This document shows positions 1-8,346 of a DNA stretch of 64,000 nt, piece after piece (position 1 is the first letter of the stretch; the number at the start of each line of letters is the position of its first letter). The stretch spans positions 50,752-114,751 of the forward strand of contig NZ_VOSL01000043.1 of the NCBI RefSeq assembly GCF_007997005.1. The letters are read 5' to 3'. A program made the position numbers and the translations under genes. This stretch comes from Lujinxingia vulgaris (lineage in GTDB: Bacteria > Myxococcota_A > Bradymonadia > Bradymonadales > Bradymonadaceae). The notes beneath the pieces were generated by a model. It ran no database searches, was not told where the DNA came from, and saw only the letters and a program-made list of their open reading frames with translations.

Positions 1-43
1 ACCGCGCCTGGTCATGGCCGGAAACCCTCGTTCAAAGCTACGT

Positions 44-925
44 ATGAAGTCGTTTTTCACATCGGGTAGGACTGCGCTGCTACTTCTCATGTCTCTGCTC
101 TTCGGCGCGCCAGTCGCAGCCCAGGCGCCCTCCCCTTCGCCACCCGGCTGGCTGGACGCCTGGCAGGGCGTGGAGCGTCTGGAGGTGCGACGCTTCGTGG
201 AGACGCAGGTGGAAGGCGGCGATGGCGAGGATCATCTTCGCGTCTGCGAGATCGTCTTTGAGATCGAGACCGACGCCCGCGGACTGACGCTTCGCCCGCA
301 GCGCGACGACGCGCTCTTTGAACCGGTGATCGATCCGCAGCTTTTCCCCGGGCGCGTCGAGCGCCTGGGCTGCCTTGTGCCCACGCTGCGGGTCGACGCC
401 GGCGGTCGGGTCAGCGCCCCCGACGCCGCCGCGATCGAGGCGAAGGTGCGCGCTCTTTTTGAGCGATTCATCGCCGCGCAGCCCGGACGAGACGAGCAGG
501 CGCGCGTGCGCGCCCGCGTCCGCGGAAGTCTGCAGAGCCTCTCAACGCCCGCGCTGCAAGCCAGCGCCCAGACCTGGTGGTCGATGCTGGGAGCGCGCCC
601 CTCAGACTTCGCCGCCGCGGCGCTGCACCGCTCGCCCTGTGTGATGCCTTCCCCGCCCACAACGCTCTGCACGCAGGCGCAGAGCGAAGAGGTCCTCGAC
701 CTGACCCGCTCCATGACGCAGATGTATGAAGGCGCGGGCTTTCGGCTGGAACGGGCGCTTGCCAACCAGCAGGCCACGGTGCGATTTCGCTCCGATCAGG
801 CTCCCCCCACGACCTACGTGCGACGCATCAGCCAGGCTCAAGATCTGGTGCACCGCTACACCGACGAGAAGGCGCGCATCACCGCGACAAACCTGGAGTT
901 TTTGACGATCCACGTGGTGCGCTGA
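44..925 (+). CDS. Hypothetical exported protein
   Basis: Unrecognised protein of about 293 residues. The N-terminus has a basic start (MKSFF), a Leu-rich core and an Ala-rich cleavage region ending near VAAQA, so it is probably exported to the periplasm. An earlier in-frame ATG lies at 14, but the one at 44 gives a normal signal peptide. The mature part is rich in Arg, Asp and Glu, has two Cys pairs spaced far apart, and shows no catalytic motif I know. It sits at the window edge on the same strand as the next three genes but is separated from them by over 200 bp. Function unknown. Confidence 0.7.
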   Translation: MKSFFTSGRTALLLLMSLLFGAPVAAQAPSPSPPGWLDAWQGVERLEVRRFVETQVEGGDGEDHLRVCEIVFEIETDARGLTLRPQRDDALFEPVIDPQLFPGRVERLGCLVPTLRVDAGGRVSAPDAAAIEAKVRALFERFIAAQPGRDEQARVRARVRGSLQSLSTPALQASAQTWWSMLGARPSDFAAAALHRSPCVMPSPPTTLCTQAQSEEVLDLTRSMTQMYEGAGFRLERALANQQATVRFRSDQAPPTTYVRRISQAQDLVHRYTDEKARITATNLEFLTIHVVR

Positions 926-1048
926 CGCGCCCTGAACGACCGCGCTAAGCGTTGTTCGAACGCGCACACCCGGGAGCCTTCCTTTCGCGGAGTTCGGATG
1001 CCGCGTCGCTGTGATTACATTTAGTCGGAGAGTCATGGGGGTATCGCG

Positions 1049-1075
1049 GCTCGCCGGCGCCAGTCGCCGGCGAGC
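1049..1075. terminator. Perfect 11-bp inverted repeat in the 926-1163 gap
   Basis: GCTCGCCGGCG and its exact complement flank a 5-nt loop. No T-run follows on either side, so it is either a weak terminator for the preceding gene or an RNA/protein binding site. Confidence 0.4.
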
Positions 1076-1163
1076 GGGGCCCCGATGAGGTGATCTCGAA
1101 GATTGGGGGGGACGGTCGCTGCACCGATCCCGTGACGCGACACAAGCGATGGCGAGGTGCGCA

Positions 1164-2270
1164 ATGCTCGAAGAACCCGAGGGGCCCGGACCGCAGGAGA
1201 CACGACGCTTAATCGGCTGGATGATCATCGCCCTGACCTGGATCTTGCTCGCCGGCGTCAGCCACGCCCAGGCCCAGACCACACCGGACGCGCCTCCCGA
1301 CGAGGCCCGGGCCAGCGCCGCCGACGGCGCCACCAATGACCCCGATGCGCTGCGCTGCTTTACCTGCACCGAGAACTGCGAGGCACAGGGGGTCGCCGAG
1401 GGGGAGCGCGTCTGCACAGGCGCCGAGGGCCTGGTGGAGCCGATTCCCGCATCGACTCCTCAGGGCAGTCTGATGGCGCAATCCACCGCCGGCAGCCCAT
1501 CGCCCGACGTGGCCGTGATCCCCTGGCGCTGGCGCCCGCGCGTCGACGCGCTGGTCACGAGCCTTCCCCTTGCTTCCGACCGCCTGGAGCGCCAACTTTC
1601 CGGCGATCTCAAAGCGATGAGCGACTGCCTCAACCCGCGCTCCTACCGCCCGGAACCGGCGATGCTCGTCGAGCTACGGGTCTCCGACGAAGGTCACCCT
1701 CTGGCCGTTCGCGGCACGCCCAAAGAGATGCCCGCCGACGACGCGCGCTGCATGCTCAAAAAACTCTGGAACCTCACCTTCGAGCTCCCCGCAGAGCCCG
1801 ACTTGAGCCTGCCTGAGGGCCCGGTCTACACGCTGAGCTACCGCCTGGGCTTTGAGCTCGTGGCCACCGAACCCCGCCCCGGCCAGACCGCCGATGTGCT
1901 CATCGAAGGCTTCCGCTGGCAGGGGAGCGCCACCGACGCTGAGAGTTCCCTGCCCGCCGCGCTGGCCCGCCAGGCCGGCGCGCTGAGCGCCTGCGCCGGG
2001 CAGCTTCGCTCGCAACTTCCCCTGGACCTGGTCGTGGCCGAGGTGCAGATGGGGTGGCCCACCACCCCGGCCGAGGGCCCGGTGCGCCCCTCGACCCTGG
2101 ATCTGACGCTGAGCAATGAGACCGGCCCCGATCACCCCTCCGATGAGGCGCTGCACTGCATGCAGGAAGCGCTGCTGGGCTGGGAGCTTCCCGCAGACGA
2201 AATCGCCCCGGGGGGCAGCGCGAGCTTCTTTGTGACAATTCGCCCCGAGGGCTGGATCGGCAGCCAGTGA
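1164..2270 (+). CDS. Hypothetical exported protein with Cys-rich N-terminal segment
   Basis: About 368 residues, not recognised. The ATG at 1164 is preceded by GAGG with a 6-nt gap, better than the ATG at 1149. A membrane segment (IIALTWILLAGV) followed by SHAQAQ looks like a signal peptide. A short Cys cluster follows (CFTCTENC, then another Cys), which may form disulfides. The remainder looks like two related halves, each with a Cys near a Leu/Trp-rich strand pattern (MLKKLWNLTFELP and MQEALLGWELP), which suggests an internal duplication of a beta-rich domain of the kind seen in TonB/AgmX-like C-termini. That last link is inference. Function unknown. Confidence 0.65.
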   Translation: MLEEPEGPGPQETRRLIGWMIIALTWILLAGVSHAQAQTTPDAPPDEARASAADGATNDPDALRCFTCTENCEAQGVAEGERVCTGAEGLVEPIPASTPQGSLMAQSTAGSPSPDVAVIPWRWRPRVDALVTSLPLASDRLERQLSGDLKAMSDCLNPRSYRPEPAMLVELRVSDEGHPLAVRGTPKEMPADDARCMLKKLWNLTFELPAEPDLSLPEGPVYTLSYRLGFELVATEPRPGQTADVLIEGFRWQGSATDAESSLPAALARQAGALSACAGQLRSQLPLDLVVAEVQMGWPTTPAEGPVRPSTLDLTLSNETGPDHPSDEALHCMQEALLGWELPADEIAPGGSASFFVTIRPEGWIGSQ

Positions 2271-2445
2271 CGCATGACGCAGGCGCTCCGCCGTGTCGTT
2301 CTCTCCCTCGTTGTTCTGGAGCGCCCAACGCCCATCGCATCGAGAGGTAGAGCCCCGCGCCGATCGGAGCACGACATGCGCGTTGCGCTGCGCCCCGGCT
2401 ATGTGTCAGCTTCGTTGACTCTCGCCAACGCCCGGAGCGCTCCCG

Positions 2446-3177
2446 ATGTTAGACGTCTTTTCAGAAACCTTCGGCCTGAACGGCATTCAGGTCTTTTTGA
2501 TCCTTTTCATTTTGCTGATGTGCGCCGTCGTCGCCCTCTTCGCGATGATCATCGAGCATATGGCAAAGTCCGCCTGGACCAACGCAGCGGATGCGATGGG
2601 ACTCAAGCTGAGCGGCGACTCGCTGAAAAACTACCGGCTCGAAGGAACCTACCAGGGCATGGATCTCCAGATCGTGGCGCGCCATGAAAGCGAGACGGTT
2701 CGGACCCACAACGCGTCGAGGACCATCCACGCTTACTTCGTCGGCGTGAACGTCGGGCTAAGCCCGGCCTGGCATCACTTCGGGCGCATCCACAAGAAAA
2801 AGCCCGAAACTCTGCATAAAAGTAACGTCCCGAGCTTCTTAAACGCACTCTCACCCAACCGCTTTGACGATGAGCTGCATATGCACCTGGAGCCCGACGC
2901 CGCGATGAAGCGGCTCTTTGCCGATGACGAGGTGCGCGAGAAGCTGCTGAAGACGAGCCTGAAAACCGGCAACCTGACGATCTTTAACGGCACGCTCCTC
3001 ATCGAGCATAAAAAGCGGGTGCTCGACGCCGATCTTCTCAAAGCTTATGTCGACGACGCGCTGGCATTGGCGGAGCTTCTGGAGAGCCGCTTGCAGCGCT
3101 ACCAACCCACCCCGGGTGCCGCGCCCGCCGTGGCACCTTCACCAGCGCCGGTCGATGAGCGGGTGACCTACTGGTAG
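2446..3177 (+). CDS. Hypothetical membrane-anchored protein
   Basis: 243 residues. The start has GGAG 8 nt upstream. One strong N-terminal transmembrane helix (residues about 14-37) is followed by a soluble domain of mixed alpha/beta character and a Pro/Ala-rich C-terminal tail. I see no catalytic motif. Short spacing (8 nt) to the earliest possible start of the next large gene suggests co-transcription with it. The fold recalls small single-helix proteins whose cytoplasmic domain is conserved but uncharacterised in deltaproteobacteria; no function is assigned. Confidence 0.7.
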   Translation: MLDVFSETFGLNGIQVFLILFILLMCAVVALFAMIIEHMAKSAWTNAADAMGLKLSGDSLKNYRLEGTYQGMDLQIVARHESETVRTHNASRTIHAYFVGVNVGLSPAWHHFGRIHKKKPETLHKSNVPSFLNALSPNRFDDELHMHLEPDAAMKRLFADDEVREKLLKTSLKTGNLTIFNGTLLIEHKKRVLDADLLKAYVDDALALAELLESRLQRYQPTPGAAPAVAPSPAPVDERVTYW

Positions 3178-3227
3178 CGCGCGGTATGCTTTCAACGCGC
3201 CGGGCGCGCTGCTACAACCTCCGGGCT

Positions 3228-6212
3228 ATGCTCTTACGCCCTTCCCATGCGCCCGGGCGCACTCGACACCTTCTGGCAGTGATGCTCCGACTGTGGATGC
3301 TCGCCATCCTCATCGGGGCGAGTGTGGCGACCTTTGCTTCGCCGAGCGCGCACGCCCTCGACGATCCGGAACGTGACTACTTCACGCTGACCACGCCGCA
3401 CTTTTACATCCATTACGACGATCAGACCGAGGCGCTGGCGCGCCGCGCCGCGGTGGCCTTTGAAGAGGCGCACCTGATCCTGGCGCCGACGCTCGACTGG
3501 ACGCCTCGCCATCGCACCCACGTGGTGGTGACCGACCGCATCGACTCGGCCAACGGCTTTGCGCGGGCGTTCGGGCGCAACTTCATTACGATCTACGGGA
3601 TGCCCCCGGAGGCCGACAGCGTGCTCGGCTACTTCGACGACTGGCTGCGCGTGCTCGCCTACCACGAGTACGTACACACCCTGCACATCGACACCAACCC
3701 GGGGCTCTCGCAGTGGGTCAACCGCATCTTCGGCAAACAGTTTCACCCCAACGCCATCTTGCCCCGCTGGTACACCGAGGGCATCGCCACCTACTTTGAG
3801 ACGACGCGCGCGGGCACAGGTCGCGTCGACAGCCCGCTCTTCTCGATGTGGCTGCGCACCGCGGCGCTCGAAGACGAGCTCTTTACCCTGGGACAGTCCA
3901 CGGGCCTGCCGGTGGCCTGGCCCTCGGGCAGCGCCGCCTACCTCTACGGCGGCTTTTTTGCCGAGTACATCGCGCGACGTCATGGCGAGTCATTCATCCG
4001 GGATTTTAACCACCTCTACGGCAAACGCGTCATCCCCTACGCGCTCAACCGCAGCGCGCGCGAGATCAGCGGCGAAGGGTTTGACGAGCTCTGGGCGGGC
4101 TTTATGGCCGAGGCTCAGGCCAAAGCCTGGGCGCGCCAGGCGCTGACGCGCGCGCAGGGCGTCAGCCCCACCGACCTTGTGACCCGCGGGGGCGGTCGCC
4201 ATCAGTACCCGACGTTGCGCCCCGGCGATCGGCCGGAGATCACGTATTACGCCGCGGCGGAGTCCGCCCACCCGGTCTTCGCCGGCGTACGCGCCGGGGG
4301 GCTTAAGCCCCGCTCGCTTCGCGAGGCCGAAGGCGCCGCCGGCCCCTCGGCCTGGACGCCCGACGGCCACACGCTCATCTACTCGCGCTCCGATAGCTTT
4401 GAGGGCGTCTACACCTTCCAGGATCTTTTTGCCTACGACGCCCGAAGCGGCCAGACCCGCCGCCTCACCCGGGGCGACCGCGCCCGCGAGCCGGCGGTCT
4501 CACCCGATGGCACGCTTGTGGCCCATGTGCGCAACCGCCGCGGCACCATGGAGCTTGTGGTGCGTCCGCTCGATGCGCCCTCACAGGAGCGCGTGCTCGT
4601 CTCCGGCCTGCAGCATCCTCCCGAGGATGACGCGCACTGGCAGCAGATCTCGCGGCCGATCTTCGGCCCCGGGGGCAACACGATCATCTTCAGCTGGTGG
4701 CGCCTCGACCTGCGCCAGCGCGACCTCTGGGAGGTGAACTTGAGCGACGGCGCGCTGAGACAGCTCACCGACACCGCCGCCCATGAGCTCGATCCGCACC
4801 TCGGCCCCGACGGCCACCTCTACTACGCGGCGGACACCGGCGGGGTGTTCAACATCTTCGCGCTGGACCTTGAGACGCTGGAGCGCTGGCAGGTCAGCAA
4901 CGTCATCACCGGCGCGTTTTCGCCGGTGGTCACCCCGGACGGCGACTTCATCTACGTGAGCCTGTACACCGCGCGCGGCTTTGAGATCGCGCGCCTGGCA
5001 CACCCTCACACTCGCCAACACGAGCCGGCGCAGAGCGTGCGCCCGCGCCCGCCGATCGCCTACCCGGAGCCCGAGCTCGATCTTCAGCCCAGACCCTACC
5101 GGGCCGCGCGTTGGATGGCGCCGCTGACTCTTCTGCCGGATGCGGGCGTGCTGCGCGCCGGCGCGGGCCTGGGCGCCACCCTCGAGGGCTATGATCCGCT
5201 GGAGCTTCACAGCTACACGCTCAGCGGAGGCGTGACCACGGCCGAGGGCTTTGAAGATCCAGGCGCCAACCTGGGCTTTGTCTACCGCTACGGGGGGCTC
5301 CCCTTTAACCTCACCCTGCTCGGGCGGTTTTCGGACTACCCGCGCGCCCGCTCACTCATCGCCGAGAGCCGCTATGTGCCCTTTTTGGAGCGCCAATACA
5401 TCGGCCAGCTCGGGCTCTCGTTTCCGCTGCGTATCCTCTCGGAGCGGGTAAGTTTTACGACCAACTACCGCGCCGAATACACCACCTTCAAAGAGAGGCC
5501 CCGGGTGACCCCGGAGCCCGGCGACATCCGCCCCCGCGAGCCCCTTCTGGGCTGGTTTAACGAGCTCTCGTTCGGGCTCTCCTACAGCCGACTTTTTCGT
5601 TATGCGCGCTCCATCTCGGCCGAACGCGGCATCTCGATGAGCGCCTCGGTGGGGGTGCAGCACCCGGCGCTGGGCCACCAGTACAACGCGCTGACCTTTG
5701 GCTACGCGCTGAGCGCCTTTCACCCCAACCCGCTCATCGACCGACACGTCTTCGCGCTGCAACTTCGCGGCGCGCTCACCCGCAGCGCCAGCGGCCCCCA
5801 GCGCCAGTACGCCATCGGCGGGTTGAGCCCCCAGGAGATCTTGAGCGCGGTGGTCTTCCAGGAGCCACGGGTCGGCTACCCCATCCGCGGCTTTGCTCCC
5901 GGGGTGCAACGCGGCCAGCAGTACCAGCTCGCGAAGCTGGAGTACCGCTTCCCGATCCTCGATCTCGATCGCGGCTTCTCCACCCTTCCCCTCTTCTTTC
6001 GTCAACTCAAAGGCCAGCTCTTTGTCGACACCGGCACCGCCTACAACGGCTACCTGGCCGACGCAGATGTTCTCACAGGCATCGGCGCCGAGCTGCAGGT
6101 CGATGCCATCCTGGGCTACTACCTCAGCAACAGCCTGCGCCTGGGCTACGCCCGCGGGCTTGGCCCCGAGGGCATCACCGATCTCTACCTGCTCTTAGGC
6201 GCCGCCTTCTAA
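3228..6212 (+). CDS. Fusion of zinc metallopeptidase, TolB-like propeller and outer-membrane beta-barrel
   Basis: About 994 residues, with alternative starts at 3186 and 3282; the last gives the cleanest signal peptide. Domain 1 (about 45-300) is a gluzincin-like peptidase: HEYVH at about 146-150 supplies two zinc ligands and the catalytic Glu, and WYTEGIATYFE about 35 residues later supplies the third ligand, as in the peptidase MA family. Domain 2 (about 300-640) has at least five WD40/TolB-type blades with SPDG, GPDG or TPDG turns. Domain 3 (about 640-994) looks like a BamA/Omp85-type 16-strand barrel: it carries PIRGF, alternating aromatic strands and a C-terminal Phe. The protein should sit in the outer membrane with peptidase and propeller in the periplasm. 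Its 3' end overlaps the convergent phosphoesterase gene by 18 bp. Confidence 0.85.
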   Translation: MLLRPSHAPGRTRHLLAVMLRLWMLAILIGASVATFASPSAHALDDPERDYFTLTTPHFYIHYDDQTEALARRAAVAFEEAHLILAPTLDWTPRHRTHVVVTDRIDSANGFARAFGRNFITIYGMPPEADSVLGYFDDWLRVLAYHEYVHTLHIDTNPGLSQWVNRIFGKQFHPNAILPRWYTEGIATYFETTRAGTGRVDSPLFSMWLRTAALEDELFTLGQSTGLPVAWPSGSAAYLYGGFFAEYIARRHGESFIRDFNHLYGKRVIPYALNRSAREISGEGFDELWAGFMAEAQAKAWARQALTRAQGVSPTDLVTRGGGRHQYPTLRPGDRPEITYYAAAESAHPVFAGVRAGGLKPRSLREAEGAAGPSAWTPDGHTLIYSRSDSFEGVYTFQDLFAYDARSGQTRRLTRGDRAREPAVSPDGTLVAHVRNRRGTMELVVRPLDAPSQERVLVSGLQHPPEDDAHWQQISRPIFGPGGNTIIFSWWRLDLRQRDLWEVNLSDGALRQLTDTAAHELDPHLGPDGHLYYAADTGGVFNIFALDLETLERWQVSNVITGAFSPVVTPDGDFIYVSLYTARGFEIARLAHPHTRQHEPAQSVRPRPPIAYPEPELDLQPRPYRAARWMAPLTLLPDAGVLRAGAGLGATLEGYDPLELHSYTLSGGVTTAEGFEDPGANLGFVYRYGGLPFNLTLLGRFSDYPRARSLIAESRYVPFLERQYIGQLGLSFPLRILSERVSFTTNYRAEYTTFKERPRVTPEPGDIRPREPLLGWFNELSFGLSYSRLFRYARSISAERGISMSASVGVQHPALGHQYNALTFGYALSAFHPNPLIDRHVFALQLRGALTRSASGPQRQYAIGGLSPQEILSAVVFQEPRVGYPIRGFAPGVQRGQQYQLAKLEYRFPILDLDRGFSTLPLFFRQLKGQLFVDTGTAYNGYLADADVLTGIGAELQVDAILGYYLSNSLRLGYARGLGPEGITDLYLLLGAAF

Positions 6213-7352
6213 GCCACCCCAGACCCGGCGCTCCGCCTGCCCCTCGGCCTCGTCCGGCTGCACATCGTCACGCCAGATTTTGCGACGCCCCTCTCCCACC
6301 GAGCGCGGCAACTCCTCGCGGGGCACCACCTCCTCAAAACCCTCCCCGCGGTACGCCTCTACCGAGCGCAGCCCCTCGGCCCCGTAACGCACCAGCGCCA
6401 CCGAGCGGTCGCTCACCCGCTCCTCGCCCAGAAGTTTGCGCGGCCCCGCCCCGATGCACGCGCTGTGCAAAAGCCCCAGCTCCCCGCGCTTTCCGGGGTA
6501 ATACGCATGATGATGCCCGGCCACATAGAGATCGACCTCGTGGCGCAAAAGCAACGCCTCCAGCGCCTCGTCGGCCAGCGTCTCGTCCTCTTTGCTCTGC
6601 GCCACCGGGTGCAGCGGAAGATGCCCGAACACGATCTTCGTGGGCAGCTCCGAGTGCGCCTTAAGTACCGCCTCCAACCACAGGCGCTGCGCCTCATCGA
6701 TCGGTCCGACCGTCGTCGCATCCAGCGCCACAAAAAGCGCCGGCCCCACCTTAAACGCGTAATAGAAAGGAAAGCCGCTCGTCTCGACCATCTCCACCGC
6801 CGGGGCGCGATCCTGCCACTCGCGGGCAAAATGCACGCGCTCCTCCCAGAACGCCGGCGAACCGGAGGCGTCGTGGTTGCCTGGCGAGATGGCAAAGGGG
6901 ATGCCCGCGCGGGCAAGCGGGCGCGTCACGACCTCGTGAAAGGACGCCCACATCGCCCGGTGGTCGAGCCCTCCTCGCTGCCCGGCGACCATATCCCCCG
7001 GGCTGATCACCACATCGGGGCGTACGTCTTCGCTGAGCCAGGCCACCGCCCGATGCACCTCATCGCCGTACTCCGTCGAGCCGTAGGCGCCGTTAAAGTC
7101 CGAGAGCACCGCCACCGTCCACGCCCGGTCCTCACCGGGTGATGCGTCTTCAGGCGATGCCTCAACCTCTCGGGTATCCTGCACACCCTGCCCACCGGAG
7201 ACCCCGTGCTTAGCCTCATCGGCCGCCGTGTCTGGCGCGGCGTCGGCACCTGCGGCCTCGTCGGCGGGACGCACCGGCGTGCCGCCCATCGCGGGCATCG
7301 CCAGCAAGATCCCTCCCAGGGTGGCCGCGGCTAGAATGAGCTCTCTGCGCAT
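6195..7352 (-). CDS. Exported calcineurin-like metallophosphoesterase
   Basis: 385 residues. An N-terminal hydrophobic segment (LILAAATLGGILLAMPA) predicts export, followed by an Ala/Asp/Glu-rich linker of about 50 residues. The phosphoesterase domain shows the ordered metal-binding motifs GDMV, GNHDASG, GHLP and GHHH. The first motif reads DFN instead of the usual DxH, so one metal ligand differs from the canonical set. The family hydrolyses phosphomono- or diesters with a two-metal centre; the substrate cannot be read from the sequence. The gene is convergent with the peptidase-barrel gene and divergent from the alpha/beta hydrolase. Confidence 0.87.
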   Translation of the reverse strand: MRRELILAAATLGGILLAMPAMGGTPVRPADEAAGADAAPDTAADEAKHGVSGGQGVQDTREVEASPEDASPGEDRAWTVAVLSDFNGAYGSTEYGDEVHRAVAWLSEDVRPDVVISPGDMVAGQRGGLDHRAMWASFHEVVTRPLARAGIPFAISPGNHDASGSPAFWEERVHFAREWQDRAPAVEMVETSGFPFYYAFKVGPALFVALDATTVGPIDEAQRLWLEAVLKAHSELPTKIVFGHLPLHPVAQSKEDETLADEALEALLLRHEVDLYVAGHHHAYYPGKRGELGLLHSACIGAGPRKLLGEERVSDRSVALVRYGAEGLRSVEAYRGEGFEEVVPREELPRSVGEGRRKIWRDDVQPDEAEGQAERRVWGGLEGGA

Positions 7353-7460
7353 GATATCGCTTGGTCAAAAGGACGTCCCGACTTCCGGCGCGATTGTTGA
7401 GGCCCTCCTCCCCCCTGTCAAAATTTCTCCCCCTTGAGCACGAGGTCCCCCTTGAGCACG

Positions 7461-8246
7461 ATGACGCTCTCCGACGGCACGACACTTCATTACGAAACCC
7501 ACGACACGCACAGCCAGGGGCCCTGGCTTGTGCTGCTCAACGGGATGACGCAGTCCACCCAGCACTGGGGCAGCCAGGCCCGCGCGCTGCGCGAGCACTT
7601 CCGCGTGCTCCTCTACGACGCCCGCGGCCAGGGAGGGAGCGACCTCCCCGACGCTCCCCCCACGCTCGCCCAACACGCCGCCGACCTCGCCGAACTCTTC
7701 GATCACCTGGGCATCGAGCGCGCTCATCTGGCCGGTTTCAGCCACGGGGCCCGCGTCGCGCTTGGCTTCGCCAACGACTTCCCCGAGCGCCTCGACCGCC
7801 TGGTCCTCTGCAGCGCCACCGCCCGCCCCACCGCTCTGGCCGAGACGATCGTGCGCGCCTGGCACCAGGTGCTCGTCACCGGCGGCCTTGAGGCGATGGC
7901 CTGGGCCTCTCTGCCCACGATCCTCGGCGACGACTTCCTGGCCTCCCACCAGACGTTTCTCGACAACGTCATCAAGGCCTCCGTGCAGCGCAACTCACAG
8001 GAGGGCGTGCGCCTCTTACTCGAAGGGCTGATGGCCTTCCCCCCGGTCGCCGATCTGGCCGGCAACCTTAACGTGGAGACCCTGGTGATCTCCGCCGATC
8101 AGGACCTTTTGGTGAGCACCGAGGGCGCAAAAGCGCTGGCCGACCTGCTGGGTGGGACGCACATTGTAGTGGAGCGCTGCGGCCACACCGTGCCCATCGA
8201 GCGCCCGGACGCCTTCCGCGATGCCCTGCTTGAGTTCCTCAACTAA
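7461..8246 (+). CDS. Alpha/beta-fold hydrolase
   Basis: About 261 residues, a normal length for a single-domain alpha/beta hydrolase. The nucleophile elbow is GFSHGA; the acidic member is likely the Asp in ISADQD and the base the His in RCGHTVPIE, in the usual order. The pattern LYDARGQGGSD is typical of the family that includes 3-oxoadipate enol-lactonase and pimeloyl-ACP esterase BioH, but no catabolic or biotin genes are nearby, so the substrate is open. In-frame TTG codons at 7434 and 7452 are alternative starts; the one at 7452 has GAGG 6 nt upstream. No signal peptide, so cytoplasmic. Confidence 0.88.
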   Translation: MTLSDGTTLHYETHDTHSQGPWLVLLNGMTQSTQHWGSQARALREHFRVLLYDARGQGGSDLPDAPPTLAQHAADLAELFDHLGIERAHLAGFSHGARVALGFANDFPERLDRLVLCSATARPTALAETIVRAWHQVLVTGGLEAMAWASLPTILGDDFLASHQTFLDNVIKASVQRNSQEGVRLLLEGLMAFPPVADLAGNLNVETLVISADQDLLVSTEGAKALADLLGGTHIVVERCGHTVPIERPDAFRDALLEFLN

Positions 8247-8346
8247 TTCAAGCACATGCAACCTCCCACCAGGGGAGCATTGAGGCACATCTGGAGCGGT
8301 GTTCATGCCCGGGCGCGATCCCTTTTCGCCCGTCAGGAGCCCCGCG

